Both the position numbers and the translations under genes were made by a program. A stretch of 64,000 nt of DNA from CAWBRT01 sp963832365 (GTDB lineage Bacteria; Acidobacteriota; Terriglobia; Terriglobales; Acidobacteriaceae), in assembly GCA_963832365.1 (NCBI GenBank), contig CAWHUL010000009.1, positions 1 through 64,000 of the forward strand. Direction: 5' to 3'. Position 1 is the first letter of the stretch. Every line of letters starts with the position of its first letter. The notes below the pieces were generated by a model that did no database searches, was not told where the DNA came from, and saw only the letters and a program-made list of their open reading frames with translations. This document shows, piece by piece, positions 1 through 10,209 of this stretch.

Positions 1-1212
1 GCGAATATTCCTCCAAACTCGGATAGCGTGATGTCTTTCTTTTCCAGCGTGACCGGTAGCGAGACCAGCCTCAGTCTGGTCTCACTTCCTGAGGCCTTAT
101 GGACAGCTCGGCACATTAACCTTATTGGTGTCCAACGTGACCGCGCCAGTCTGCGCCAGCGCTCTGCCATCTAGCGTCGCACCAGTCGTAGCGGTGACGG
201 ATGCCTGAGCCATTATGTTTCCTTGGAATAGTGGTGTTGGTTCCAAGGGTCGCCGAACTGCCCACCTGCCAGAACACGTTCTTGGCAGGGCGCCACCGGC
301 CAGGATGACTTGGCTGTTACCGTCTGCCGTCGAGTGTGGTCTCGATCTGGAATATCCAACACCCCAGTAGCAGGGCCGCTGAGAGTGAGATTCCCGGTTA
401 TTCCCAGCGAGGGCTGGGCGCTGGTTGTCTTATAAACGCCAGGGGCGAGGGTTTCCCCTCCTATATCCGCGGGGAGGATGGCCCCTCCTGCTTCGCCCGC
501 GGCGTTGTTATATGCCGTGGTCAAGTCAACCTGGGCGGTCGGGCAACCGCATCACCCGCGTGGATCGCGCCGCCGTTGGTGAGTATTCCCGGCGGAAATC
601 CGGTGATCGCGCTTCCTGGCGACACACCTATATCCCCACTAACGCTGGTACCCGCATTATTGACGTTTGTAACCGTGGAGCCGGCCAGAGATCCGAAAGT
701 GCAGGCCGCTCCCAATGGTGAGGGCGGCGCGGGCGATGGTGGTGGTGGCAGCAGTGGCAGTACCGGTGCCAGCACGGGAGGTCGTGAACGTCCACGCGAA
801 ATCGGCCGCCAGAGATTGCCGAAGGTGTCAGCCGCCCCTGTATTAATGGTGGCGGTAAAAGTGGCGCTCGGCGCAAGAGCGGACCGAGGGTGTAAAGGTG
901 GCAATATTGGTCGCCACAACGTAGGTGACTGTCCCGGCTACGCCCGCCCCGCCTGGCCCGGCCAAAGTAAACGTAGAACCGTTGATGGTCGCGGGGTTCA
1001 TCGCCTTGCTGAAGGTTGTGCTGATAATGGCGATGTTGGGGCAAACGCCGACATTGGCATTCGGCGGAGTTACAAGGATCACCGTAGGCGGGGTTTGAGG
1101 GGCGGCGGGATGCTCCGGTAGTCGGATTCTTGCCTGGATCGCAGCATCCGACGGCGAAACTGAATAGCAGGAGTGCTGTCAACAAGATCTTATAGTTGCT
1201 GTGTGTCCGCAT
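1..1212 (-). pseudogene. Ig-like / DUF3494 (ice-binding-like) lipoprotein, multiply frameshifted, 3' end outside window
   Basis: The reverse strand starts with a lipoprotein signal peptide ending in FAVGC. In successive frames there follows a bacterial Ig-like (Big_5 type) segment with STTFSKAMNPATINGSTF, then a DUF3494 ice-binding-like segment with SGDIGVSPGSAITGFPPG and LAPGVYKTTSAQ. At least three frame changes, near 1100, 900 and 520, are needed to read through, and another near 330. DUF3494 proteins form beta-solenoids; some bind ice and many are adhesin-like surface proteins. The substrate here is unknown. The domain order is clear but no intact protein is encoded as written, so it is either a pseudogene or a gene with indel errors. 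The gene runs off the left edge of the window. Confidence 0.6.
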
Positions 1213-1516
1213 TGCGTTCCTCTTCTTCTCGGCTCAAATTAGCGCCGTGCATCATTCTCGTGCCTGATGTAAGCAACTCTGGATTACGCGTCTGTTCACA
1301 ATTGCTCACCGCCGAAAAAAGACTGCTCGCGTTCCAAGAAGGAAATTGCCGGGGCAGAGATTTGCGAAGGACGAATGTGTTACAACTTTTCGCCCCGTGA
1401 GCGTTATTGCTCAGACAGCTCGATCCGAAACCAGCTAACGTGAGAAGTACCTCGCGCGCTGCGAATGCGACCGAAGCAACAAACGCGGCGCAGAGGCAGA
1501 AGAAAGAGGGGAAACC
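1213..1516. other. Intergenic region, no gene recognised
   Basis: The space lies between the divergent lipoprotein gene and the SYLF gene and should hold promoters for both. I see no convincing coding sequence, RNA gene or strong hairpin in it. Confidence 0.5.
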
Positions 1517-2128
1517 GTGAAGAAACTTATGTTGTTAGTTGCGTTGCTGAGTCTGGCCAGCTTCGGCTGGGCGGAGTCGAAGCGCGAATCGTCGAACGAT
1601 CGCCTGGATAATGCCGCCAAAGTGCTGCACGAGATTATGGCCGCGCCGGACAAGGGCATTCCGGAAGAAGTACTGGAGCACGCAAAGTGCGTGGCCGTAG
1701 TGCCGCACATGATCAAGGGCGGCTTCGTGTTTGGCGCTGAGAATGGCAGAGGCGTAGCGACCTGCCGCACTGCCAATGGATGGAGCGCACCAGCGTTCTT
1801 TGCGATCACGGGCGGTAGCTGGGGATTGCAGATCGGCATCGAAGGCGTCGATCTGGTCATGATCATCCAGAATGAAAAAGGCATGCAGCAGTTGCTCGCC
1901 AGCAAATTCCAACTTGGAGCGGATGCCTCGGCGGCAGCCGGACCGGTTGGACGTCATGCTTCGGCCGATACCGACTGGAAGCTGGACACCGAAATCCTGA
2001 CCTACTCGCGCGCCAAGGGCGCCTTTGCTGGACTCACGTTGACCGGCGCTTCGATTCGTCGCGACGACGATTCCATGCGCGCCATTTACGGGCGTCATGT
2101 CACGACCCGCTCCGTGCTGACTGGGTAA
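1517..2128 (+). CDS. SYLF/YSC84-domain lipid-binding protein, exported
   Basis: The 203-residue protein begins at a GTG preceded by AGAGGGG and has a signal peptide of about 20 residues ending near FGWAES. The rest matches the SYLF (YSC84/Las17-binding) family: HEIMAAPDKGIPEEVLEHAK, then KCVAVVPHMIKGGFVFG and GRGVATCR, a GSWGLQIG stretch and a C-terminal AFAGLTLTGA segment. SYLF domains bind phosphoinositides in eukaryotes; bacterial members are secreted or periplasmic and have no settled function. The length is normal for the bacterial family and the frame is intact. It sits with small stress-type membrane genes (lmo0937, Thivi_2564 and CsbD types), a common acidobacterial neighbourhood. Confidence 0.85.
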   Translation: MKKLMLLVALLSLASFGWAESKRESSNDRLDNAAKVLHEIMAAPDKGIPEEVLEHAKCVAVVPHMIKGGFVFGAENGRGVATCRTANGWSAPAFFAITGGSWGLQIGIEGVDLVMIIQNEKGMQQLLASKFQLGADASAAAGPVGRHASADTDWKLDTEILTYSRAKGAFAGLTLTGASIRRDDDSMRAIYGRHVTTRSVLTG

Positions 2129-2287
2129 GGTAGCGGCGCCGCCTGCGGCCCGACTCGTTCCTGAACGCAGTCCGGAGCGCGAAGGCACAGGCCATAGCTG
2201 CAAGGTAGTAGTCGATCTGGAATGCACGCGGTGCACCCGAGAAAAATGTCAGGTCTCGGGTGCTCGCGATGCGGAGAGACGGCGAAT

Positions 2288-2455
2288 ATGCTTTGGACGA
2301 TCTTGGTTATTCTGCTGATTGTGTGGCTTCTTGGCTTCAGCCTGCACGTCGGCGGTGGCCTGATCCACCTGCTGCTGGTGGTAGCGCTGGTGGTGCTGAT
2401 CTTCAACCTGGTGACCGGACGCCGGGCGAGTGAATTTATGAAACCTCTGCTTTAG
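2288..2455 (+). CDS. lmo0937-family mini membrane protein
   Basis: This 55-residue protein is almost entirely two hydrophobic helices, MLWTILVILLIVWLLGFSLH and then LIHLLLVVALVVLIFNLVTG. That is the signature of the lmo0937 family of tiny membrane proteins. The ATG at 2288 is preceded by GGAGA, and the conserved MLWTI start supports it over any upstream codon. A close paralogue lies on the other strand at 9522-9662. The function of the family is unknown; members often cluster with stress genes. Confidence 0.8.
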   Translation: MLWTILVILLIVWLLGFSLHVGGGLIHLLLVVALVVLIFNLVTGRRASEFMKPLL

Positions 2456-2500
2456 ATTTTCCAGTTTGCTTTTGGGTGCCATCATGGCCGGCTGAGCCGC

Positions 2501-2749
2501 GTGTTCACCATCAAGAAACGGACGTACCAGGTCTGCGTCGATTGTGGACGGGAATTTGAGTATTCGTGGGCCTCTGATGCACTCCCATGCAGTCGAGCGT
2601 TGCTGACAATGCCTGTGCGCTGCTGGAATATCGCAAGGCAAGCTAAAGCCTGCGCGAATCGATTCCTGTCGTTCAGGCGCCGCGACCCGAATTCCTCTCA
2701 TGTGAGCGATCTTGCTCAGACACGAACTCTTGCATCTGTCATTCTCTAA
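2501..2749 (+). CDS. Small zinc-ribbon-like protein, probably damaged
   Basis: The readable protein contains TYQVCVDCGREFEYSW, with one CxxC pair, preceded in frame by GCHHGRLSRVF. The CxH...CxxC arrangement resembles small zinc-ribbon proteins of Acidobacteriota, in which the conserved part ends soon after the YSW motif. No good start codon lies upstream of the histidines: an in-frame TAG is at 2453-2455 and the GTG at 2501 falls after the first metal ligands. The C-terminal half has no recognisable features. The start is probably altered or the gene truncated; the function is unknown. Confidence 0.4.
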   Translation: MFTIKKRTYQVCVDCGREFEYSWASDALPCSRALLTMPVRCWNIARQAKACANRFLSFRRRDPNSSHVSDLAQTRTLASVIL

Positions 2750-2996
2750 TCTGCTGAGTGTGTCGAGAGTGCGACGACCGCCAGTTCGTAGCTTTCATTC
2801 TTAGGTCGCTCCGGGTGAGATCCCAGCCAGTCACATCGAAACGACCACATCCAGCCACATTGGCATTCTTCATCCGCGTGTGCCGCGCAACCTCGGCGGA
2901 CACCATTCGACCCTAAAGCTCTCGAACATTCAACTTAGGGCAACGCCTCCAGGCGGATGAGAGGCGTTAGCCGCGAAACAAGGAAGGTCAAACATT

Positions 2997-3191
2997 ATGC
3001 CTCTGATTCAACTCGTGGAAGTGCTGATTGTGGTGGGTGTCCTGCTGTGGCTGGTGAATCGCTTCATCCCAATGCAGGCAACCCTCAAGTCAATTCTGAA
3101 TGGCGTCGTGGTCATTGCAGTCGTTTTGTGGCTGCTGAATGGCGTTGGTCTGTTTCACTCCATTTCCCGGATCCACATTGGGAAAGGATGA
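2997..3191 (+). CDS. Thivi_2564-family mini membrane protein
   Basis: The 64-residue protein starts MPLIQLVEVLIVVGVLLWLV and has a second helix VVVIAVVLWLLNGVGLF. This is the characteristic two-helix pattern of the Thivi_2564 family, whose function is unknown. The ATG follows ACAAGGAAGG at a normal distance. Its size matches the family and the frame is intact. It lies just upstream of the OmpA-type gene and may share its transcript. Confidence 0.8.
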   Translation: MPLIQLVEVLIVVGVLLWLVNRFIPMQATLKSILNGVVVIAVVLWLLNGVGLFHSISRIHIGKG

Positions 3192-3278
3192 GGCGTGGCG
3201 AGCCACCTCAAGAAACGTCACGGCACAAAGCTCAAATTAGATGAAGCAATACGGCAGACATCTGCCAAAGGAAGATCA

Positions 3279-4873
3279 TTGAAGATAAAATTGTTGTTAG
3301 CAGCCGTAATCGCCCTGAGTTTGAACGCATTGGCTCAGACCACTCCTCAAGTCACATCTCGTCGAACCAATGGCTCAGACGCCGATGTTCCGGGTCACTG
3401 TAATCAGCCGCAGCGTGCAGGCAGTCAACTACAAGCATCGCAGCGGAGCCACCAAGCTGGATTTCGCGGGTACGGACCTGATGCCTTCAGCCAACGGCCA
3501 AGCCAAGGTAGAAAGCAAGAAGGGCTACATCGAAATCGAAGTCGGAATTTGGCAATCTGCAGAAGCCCACGACTTTCGGCAATGAGTATCTGACCTACAT
3601 CCTGTGGGCGATCTCACCCGAGGGCCGGGCAGTGAACCTGGGAGAAGTGCTGGTAGGCGGCAACCATCGCAGCAAGCTGGACGTGACAACGGATCTTCAG
3701 GCATTTGCCCTGATTGTTACCGCGGAACCTTACTATGCGGTTCGGCAGCCCAGCAACGTAGTGGTGCTTGAAAACGTGGTTCGCGACGACACCAAGGGAA
3801 CTACCGAGGCGGTGAATGCGAAGTATGAGCTCATGGAGCGCGGCGGCTACATTCCCACCGGCTACAAGTTCGACCCTGTGGTTCTGAATGCCAGGTTGCC
3901 ATTGGAATTCTTCGAGGCACGGAATGCACTGCGCATTGCGCAATCCGAGGGTGCCGAGATGTACGCCAGTGACAGCTATCAGCACGCGGTCCAGCTAATG
4001 AACAGAGCCGATGAATATGCCACAAGCAAACACATCGACAAAAAGCCGCTGATCGCAGTCGCCCGCGAGGCAGTGCAGACTGCTGAAGATGCACGCGCGA
4101 TCGCAGTGACGAAGATGAACGAGGAACTGCTTGGCAAACGAGCGTCAGGCTTCCGCCGATGCACAGATGAAATCGCAGCGCGCAGGCTGATAAAGCGATT
4201 CGGCAGAAAGAGCAAGCTCAGGCCGATGCGGCAAAGGCGCAATCCGACATGGCGCGAATCAAGCAGCATCAGCAGCAGCGGTCGACGCGGCCAGGCTGAT
4301 GCGGCAAGGGCGCAATCCGACATGGCTGCGAATCAAGCAGCATCAGCAGCGGCGGTCACCGCGGCTCAGGCCGATGCTGACCAATCTCGTTTAGCTGCGC
4401 AGCAAGCGCAGCAGAATGTGCAGCAAGCGGAAAATGACAAAGCCGCCATGCGCACGCGATTGTCTGAGCAGTTGAATTCCATTCTCCAGACTCGCGACAG
4501 TGCGCGCGGGCTCATCGTCAGCATGTCCGATGTCTTGTTTGACACTGGGAAATACTCATTGAAGTCCGGTGCAAGGGAAAAGCTGGCGAAAGTCGCTGGC
4601 ATTCTGCTCGCCTACCCGGGGCTCAACATTGAAGTCGGCGGCTACACGGACAATGTCGGCGGCGACCAAATGAATCAAACACTGTCTGAGAACCGCGCCG
4701 GTTCAGTACGTGATTATCTGGTGCAACAAGGCGTGGCGACAGGTTCAGTCAGCGCAACAGGCTTCGGCAACACTTTGCCGGTAGCTTCCAACGATAACTC
4801 CGCCGGCCGGCAGCAGAACCGGAGAGTGGAACTTCTCGTATCTGGCGAAGCCATCGGCAATCAGGTCATGTGA
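3279..4873 (+). pseudogene. OmpA-family outer-membrane/peptidoglycan-linked protein, frameshifted
   Basis: The reading begins at a TTG after GGAAG with a signal peptide (KIKLLLAAVIALSLNALAQ). It passes through three frames: an N-terminal domain with RSGATKLDFAGTDLMP, then NEYLTYILWAISPEGRAVNL, an Ala/Gln-rich coiled segment, and a C-terminal OmpA domain with VLFDTGKYSLK, IEVGGYTDN and NRRVELLVSG. The OmpA domain binds peptidoglycan. Frame changes are needed near 3370 and 3590. Between about 4125 and 4260 two compensating changes coincide with a tandem repeat of roughly 72 bp, one copy of which has lost one base (GCGCG against GCTGCG). The OmpA domain itself is complete. This is either an inactivated gene or a real protein with indel errors. 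Confidence 0.7.
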
Positions 4874-4928
4874 CGACCGGAAGCTTGCGATGGAAGCAGG
4901 TGTTCTGAATAGCGTCAAACGTCTCGGC

Positions 4929-4965
4929 CCATCCGGTGCAGCCTCAAACGGGTTGCACCGGATGG
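4929..4965. terminator. Strong hairpin between convergent genes, likely bidirectional terminator
   Basis: Positions 4929-4940 (CCATCCGGTGCA) pair perfectly over 12 bp with 4954-4965 (TGCACCGGATGG). The hairpin lies between the convergent OmpA-type and histidine-kinase genes. Only a short T-rich stretch follows, so termination is inferred from position and stem strength. Confidence 0.6.
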
Positions 4966-5044
4966 TTAATACCGTCTAATGTTCAAAAGTGAGTAATTGT
5001 GAATAGTCGGACCATGGGGGACGACAAAGGCAAGATTTCCACCT

Positions 5045-6332
5045 TCACTTCGACTGACAGGTCGAGTTTTCACGCTCGTATCTGCGCCGAAGCGGTGTGA
5101 AGGTAGCTTCCTCGGCAGGTAGAAAAACAGAGAAACAGGTGCCTGAGCGACCGGGGCGGCGTGAACTCCAGACGCGAATCGAGCCACCAACCCGGTTGAC
5201 AATACCCGTACAGAGCCAAAGCCCCAGCCCTGTTCCTTTTTCGCCTTTTGTCGTGAAAAAAGGCTCAAAGATACGCTTGTAATGTTGGGGGACGATTCCA
5301 GCGCCCGTATCGGTAACAGAAAGGCAGTAACCACATCGATTGTGAACCTTACAAAGCCAAGGCGGAGCGGGATACAAGATGAACAACGACCTTCCCGCCC
5401 ACGGGTGCGGCCTCAATCGCATTGAGCAAGAGGTTGGTAACTACCTGAACGATTTCACCTCGAAAGCCCACGATCATCCCGTCTGTCTCAAGGCGCTGAA
5501 TAACGACTATTCCTTGCCTCTCAGCCTGAGGACGATAGAAGTCCAATATCTCACGGAGCAATTCCCCCAACTTGAATTCAGTCGGCTGGTTGCTGTCGCG
5601 ATTAAACTTGAGCATCTGGGTAGCGATCCGACTGAGACCTCTTACCTGTTGATCGAGAGTGGCAATGTATGACTGCGCCTCGGGGCTGGTTTGCAGTGGA
5701 GCCAGCAGGAAGATAAGGTTGCCAATCGCGTCTAAAGGATTGTTGATCTCGTGAGCCATGGTCGAAGCCAGTCTCGCCGTGGCTGCCAGTTTCTCGCTGT
5801 TGAGCAGAGCCTGCTCCATCAGTTTGCGCTCGGTCATTTCTCGTTGCAGTTGCGCGTTCAGCCTCTCCCCCACTTCTGCGAGCTTATGCTGGCGCACCGC
5901 CGATAACAGCAACTCCTGGTTCATCGCGGTCGCCTGCTGATGGAAACTCGCCGTCTCTGTCACCTGGAGCATGACTCCCACCGGGCGTTCGTCCTCACCG
6001 AAAATCGGCCACATCGCATAAGACCAATAAAGCGTATGCCCGCCATAGGGTTCCGGTTCCGTATGGGTTTCGGCTTCTCCAGTGCGATAGACCCGGTCAA
6101 GCAACGGCAGACATCCGTCGCTTGGCACGACTTCGGCGAAGGGGATTCCAGTCAATTCGTCTATATCTCTATCGACGAGGCGGCCAAAGGCCGGGTTGAC
6201 ATAACGGACAATGTGCTCGGCTCCCGCCAGCATGGCCGTCGGCAGGGACGAGCCCGCAAAGATTGAGGAGCAGAGGCTTGGCATATCCCGCATCTGGTCC
6301 ACGCGAAGATCGGTGTTAGCCTTGGCATTCAT
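5045..6332 (-). pseudogene. PAS-domain sensor histidine kinase with one frameshift
   Basis: The N-terminal part (about residues 25-150) is a PAS/PAC domain (AEHIVRYVNPAFGRLVDRD, MWPIFGEDERPVGVMLQVT), followed by a coiled coil. The dimerisation box LASTMAHEINNPL carries the phospho-acceptor histidine, and the ATPase domain has an N-box (NLLLNAIEAA), DTGAGI and GTGLGLWL. There is no membrane segment, so it should be a cytoplasmic sensor. One frame change near 5385, between the N-box and the DTGAGI motif, breaks the ORF. The gene lies 6 bp downstream of the KaiC-like gene on the same strand, so the two form an operon, probably one signalling unit. Confidence 0.75.
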
Positions 6333-6338
6333 AGAACT

Positions 6339-7853
6339 TCAGCTCTTACTCTTGGCTTCCCGCTTAGGTAAGGGACCTTGTTTGTTCAAACGCTCAGGAA
6401 TCCCAGTGATGAGACGTGCATAGTCCTTGAGGCGTTCGCCGACGACAATACCCCCCTCGGAGGTGATTTCATATTCGCAGACATCCTTGCTGTGGTCGCC
6501 GCCGCGCATTTTGATCACGACCATGATCTTGCGAAGCTGTCCCTCGATGGACACGTATCGAAGCCGGATAATGTCATCGGTGAGAAAAGAAATCGAGTAG
6601 GTGCTGAACGGAAATTCGGTGAAAGACTCATCCACCTCGACCGTGCTTAGGATCGTCACCCCGATTCCGGTCAAAGCGAAGATCATCCGGTAGAGCGATT
6701 CGCGAAAGTCTTCGCGGAAGCCAGGCGACAGCGCCATCTCAAAGCCCGCCAGCGAATCGATCACCAGGCGCTTGGCGCCAATCTTCTTTACCGCGTCGAG
6801 GATCTCGTTCATGGTTTCATCCACGGAGAGGTCCAGCGGACGCAGGTAGAGGATCAGGAGCTTTCCCTCTTCGCTGCGGCGTCTTCCAAATCCATGCCAA
6901 AACTGCCGGCCCGGTCGACGTATGCCTGCGGTCGTTCTTCAAAGACCGCCACAATGCCCGGTTCCCCTTGGCGCAGGCCTTCGGCAATGAATTGAGTTGC
7001 CAGGACCGATTTTCCCGTCCCCGAAGACCCGGTCACTAAAACGCTATCGCCTTCAGGAATGCCTCCGCCCATCATCTTGTCCAGCTCTGGAACACCGATG
7101 GAAAGGCGCCGCTCGATGGGCGGGTTTCTCTTGTGTCCGCTTAGCCCAAAAGTACGCGAGAAGGTTTGCAGCCCGGCATCGGTAATGCGAAAGGTGTGCA
7201 GTCCGGGCACGGAAGCCTGCCCGCGCAGCTTTATGATTTGCAGCTTCCGCACAACGGAATTTCGTTCCGCTGTTTGGCGCAGCCAGATGAGGCCATCGGC
7301 GACCGTGAATACGGGGTTATCGCGCAACTCCTCCTCGGCATATTCACCGATCAGAAAAGTCGTGGCTTGCCAACTGGCCAGGAACAGGGCCAGCCGCTGG
7401 ATAAAGGATTGCAGATCCATTTCGCTTAGGCCGCCTTGCGGCTTACGCACCATGGTCCGAAAGGAGTCCACTACCACGACGGCGGGGTTAGCCTTCTCAA
7501 CCTCTCTGGTAATCTCCTCCAAGACCGCGCCCAAGTCCTTCTCTAAGACAATCTGGCTCAGGTTGACAAAGCGGACAGCGTCGGGCAACTTGGCCGGATC
7601 GAAGAACGTGTACTGCTGCTGGTAGCGCAGCATCTTAATGGCGGATTCGCCGAGCACAGTGAAATAAAGCGCGGGGCGCTCTGGGGTCGCATTGGCGAAT
7701 ACGAATTGGTGCGCCAGAGTGGTCTTGCCGCTTCCGGGGGCACCCGCGATGATGTTGAAAGAGAATTCTGGGAGACCCCCGCCCACGATCTCGTCGAGGC
7801 CCGGGACCCCGGTCGGCAGTTTGTCGTATCTTTACTTTATCTTGTGGATTCAT
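6339..7853 (-). pseudogene. KaiC-like (RecA-fold, two ATPase domain) protein, two frameshifts
   Basis: Two RecA-like domains are visible. The first has AGAPGSGKTTLAHQF as Walker A and VVVVDSFRT as Walker B; the second has TGSSGTGKSVLATQF and RLVIDSLAGFE. Each domain begins with a KaiC-type GxPELDxxxGGGxPE motif. Such duplicated ATPases outside cyanobacteria act in signalling rather than circadian timing and often pair with histidine kinases, as here. Frame changes near 7815 (right after the start) and near 6860 (second domain) interrupt the ORF. The start overlaps the stop of the upstream gene by 4 bp (ATGA), showing translational coupling. Confidence 0.75.
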
Positions 7854-8284
7854 GCTTTTCTCCCGTTCGCGGAATCGGAATCATCGAAGGCTGCATCCGG
7901 CCACACATCCTGCACCAGACGCAGAGTTAAAGTTTCGCCAATGAAGGTGCGAAGCAGTCCGAGTAACTGAGCGATGAGAATGGAGGCTTCCTGCTCAGCG
8001 TGGTCCTTGTCGCTTTGCGACTCGAGTTCGCCTAGACCCTGCAAAAGTCCATCCGCCGTGACCTGTACCGCGCTAAGTGCGGGGGCTTCCGCCTTGGCCA
8101 ACGCCAGAGCGCGAGAAGCGAGCGACCGAAAACCGGTGACTCCCGCGAGTGCACATAGTGGTCGGCGTAGCTTCTCATAAACGCGAACAGCTGCAGAGTC
8201 CGCTGGAGCAGAGGTCTCGCCAGCAACAGCTTCGTAAGCAAGAAGCCGCTGGGCCCAATCTCGCGTCTCCGACGAAGTCTTCAT
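7850..8284 (-). CDS. Unknown all-helical protein upstream of KaiC-like gene (paralogue of 8418-9038)
   Basis: I do not recognise the family. The 144-residue protein (ATG at 8284, preceded by AGCGGAA) is predicted helical, with a conserved GETSAP segment near the start and a LIAQLLGLL stretch near the end. About 110 residues align with the neighbouring product at 8418-9038, for example EKLRRPLCALAGV in both, so the pair arose by duplication. It ends in a 4 bp overlap with the KaiC-like gene. An in-frame ATG at 8362 is possible but the 8284 start has the better ribosome site. The context suggests a partner in KaiC/histidine-kinase signalling. Confidence 0.6.
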   Translation of the reverse strand: MKTSSETRDWAQRLLAYEAVAGETSAPADSAAVRVYEKLRRPLCALAGVTGFRSLASRALALAKAEAPALSAVQVTADGLLQGLGELESQSDKDHAEQEASILIAQLLGLLRTFIGETLTLRLVQDVWPDAAFDDSDSANGRKA

Positions 8285-8417
8285 TTCCGCTTCTGTGCAA
8301 AATGCTCCGCCGTAACGGAGCCTGTCGAAACTCTCAATCAACCGCTCTACGCAGACTTGCAACGACTACGGATAACCGGTCCGACAACAGGCGACTGGTG
8401 TGACGATCTTGCAGAAA

Positions 8418-9038
8418 TCACATCTTATAGCGCTGCAGCGGTTCCTTCGGCGCGTTTTTCGCTAGTGGGACAGACTTGTTTCTGATCAGAGTGAGAACTT
8501 CCAATACCGTAGCTGTATTACGGATATTCCCCGAGACACTCATCAGTGCATCTTCCACGATCGGATGCTGGTCCGCAAGCGACTCAAGTCGTTCGCTCAC
8601 ATTGTTGAGTCGGCCAACTTCCTTCAGGATGTCTTCAAAGGGCGTGGGTGTGGCAGATTCCGTTGTGAGCTTGCGGTAAGGAGATATGTCCTCGACCAGC
8701 CGCAATGTTAAAACTTCGCCAATCAGGGTAAGACACAGTCCGAGTAACTGGGCGATGAGAATGACTCCTGCCTCCCCAGCGTGGTCATTGTCGATTTGCG
8801 ACTCGAATTCACCCAGACCCTCTAAGGATCCATCCGCCGCGACCTGCACCGCGCTAAGACCAGGAGCTTCCGTTCTGGCCAAGGTCAGCGCGCGAGAAAG
8901 GAGCGACCGATAACCGGCGACTCCCGCGAGTGCACATAGAGGCCGGCGCAGCTTCTCACAGACGCGAACGGCCGACGACTCCGTTGGCGCGGAGGTCTCG
9001 CCAGCAACAACTTCGCAAGCAAGAAGGCGCCTGGCCAA
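8418..9038 (-). CDS. Unknown helical protein, longer paralogue of the preceding gene
   Basis: This product of about 206 residues shares EKLRRPLCALAG, a SALSAVQV-like segment and a LIAQLLGL segment with its neighbour. It carries an extra C-terminal helix region (LKEVGRLNNVSERLESLAD and beyond). The only nearby in-frame start is a TTG at 9038 and the conserved region begins almost at once, so the true start may lie upstream or be damaged. The two paralogues, the KaiC-like ATPase and the kinase lie in one direction from 9.0 to 5.0 kb. No enzymatic motif is visible. Confidence 0.5.
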   Translation of the reverse strand: MARRLLACEVVAGETSAPTESSAVRVCEKLRRPLCALAGVAGYRSLLSRALTLARTEAPGLSAVQVAADGSLEGLGEFESQIDNDHAGEAGVILIAQLLGLCLTLIGEVLTLRLVEDISPYRKLTTESATPTPFEDILKEVGRLNNVSERLESLADQHPIVEDALMSVSGNIRNTATVLEVLTLIRNKSVPLAKNAPKEPLQRYKM

Positions 9039-9190
9039 CTCTAGCGTTTGTGGGGAAGAAAAGCATTATTATTTGTTGCCCTAACTATCGCCTGAAAACG
9101 TGCCGTGACCGTGGACGTGAGACGCTATTCAAAATGCTACACCTGTTGGGGCTGCTCGGATAGGGAAACGCCTGAGACAGCTTCGTTGGA

Positions 9191-9445
9191 TTAGACCTGC
9201 ATTCTGACTATGTCTTTAGCGCGGATGGGACGGTTGATGTCTCCTGAGACAGCCTTCGTCATCCATTCGCGGCCACGCTTTTCCGTCGCGAAGCGCTCTT
9301 CGCCTTGTTCACGGGACTCTATACCATCGCTCAAATCAGCGTGCTCGAAAGTGTGTTTCATGAGGAGTGGGCCATGATCTACGCTGAGGCTGAACTGGCA
9401 CTTCGGATTCGGCAGCCGAGGCTCTGGGATGCTACGAACAATCAT
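9191..9445 (-). CDS. Small hypothetical protein
   Basis: The 84-residue product starts at the ATG at 9445, chosen because GAGGAGG lies 6 bases upstream. It is hydrophilic and has no membrane segment or motif I recognise. The strong ribosome-binding site is the main support for it being real. Confidence 0.4.
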   Translation of the reverse strand: MIVRSIPEPRLPNPKCQFSLSVDHGPLLMKHTFEHADLSDGIESREQGEERFATEKRGREWMTKAVSGDINRPIRAKDIVRMQV

Positions 9446-9521
9446 TACACACCTCCTCAAGGTTGGTTTGGGCTAATTAAAGGCTCCCGATTTATAAGGG
9501 GCAGAGCAGCTTCAGGTCGGC

Positions 9522-9662
9522 TTATGCGGTCCTACGGACTAAGTTAACGATCAGAACCACCACCGCTACAACGAGCAGCAAGTGAATCAGGCCTCCAGCG
9601 ATATGAAAGCTGAACCCGAGAAGCCACATGACCAAGAGAATCACCATTATCGTCCAAAGCAT
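9522..9662 (-). CDS. lmo0937-family mini membrane protein (second copy)
   Basis: The reverse strand encodes 46 residues, starting MLWTIMVILLVMWLLGFSFH and continuing with LIHLLLVVAVVVLIVNLV. It is nearly the same two-helix protein as the one at 2288-2455, including the MLWT start and the GFSxHxxGGLIHLLLVV core. The upstream bases GGCGAAT also match the other copy. Family function is unknown; it is close to the stress-type CsbD gene. Confidence 0.75.
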   Translation of the reverse strand: MLWTIMVILLVMWLLGFSFHIAGGLIHLLLVVAVVVLIVNLVRRTA

Positions 9663-9909
9663 ATTCGCCTTCTCTCCGTGCATTCATTCATCGTGCACAA
9701 GATACTTGTTACGCTAGCGAGTTCCGATGAAGTTGTCTGAGCAATACCGCTCAGGTACCAACGGAAATCCATCTTTTCGTTTTGGGAAAAGTCGAGCGTT
9801 ATTCGAGAGATGGTCAATTCCGCTCAGACGCCGGAAAGCCGCGAGATTTCAAATAGTGACAGCTCTCAAAGCTTGCAATCCAAGCTTTACGAGGACGAGA
9901 AGGAGAAAT

Positions 9910-10149
9910 ATGAATACCAGCACGAAAGACAGGATCAATGGCAGCTTCCACGAAGCGAAGGGAACAATTAAGGAGGCGGTGGGAAAGATTACCAACGACC
10001 GCGATTTGAAAGCCGAAGGAAAAGCGGAAAAAAATGCAGGAAAGCTGCAGCAGCGAATAGGTCATGCCAAAGAAGCCGTCGTGAAGTTGAAGGGAAAACT
10101 GACAGCGTTAAAGAATGGATGCCGTTCAGAACTGGCTCGGCCATGTTGA
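9910..10149 (+). CDS. CsbD-family stress protein
   Basis: The 79-residue hydrophilic protein starts at the ATG at 9910, preceded by AAGGAGAAAT. It carries the CsbD pattern: INGSFHEAKGTIKEAVGKIT, then DLKAEGKAEKNAGKLQQRIG. CsbD/YjbJ proteins are abundant general-stress proteins of unclear mechanism. The last 20 residues depart from the family, which usually ends soon after the GK repeats, so the stop may be displaced. A rho-independent terminator follows directly. Confidence 0.8.
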   Translation: MNTSTKDRINGSFHEAKGTIKEAVGKITNDRDLKAEGKAEKNAGKLQQRIGHAKEAVVKLKGKLTALKNGCRSELARPC

Positions 10150-10178
10150 AAAGCCGTAGGCAGGGTGCGGGACGCAGC

Positions 10179-10209
10179 GCGGGCGTCCGATCAGTAGGCC
10201 CGCTTTTTT
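10179..10209 (+). terminator. Rho-independent terminator after csbD-like gene
   Basis: GCGGGC (10179-10184) pairs with GCCCGC (10198-10203) and is followed by six T residues. Confidence 0.8.
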
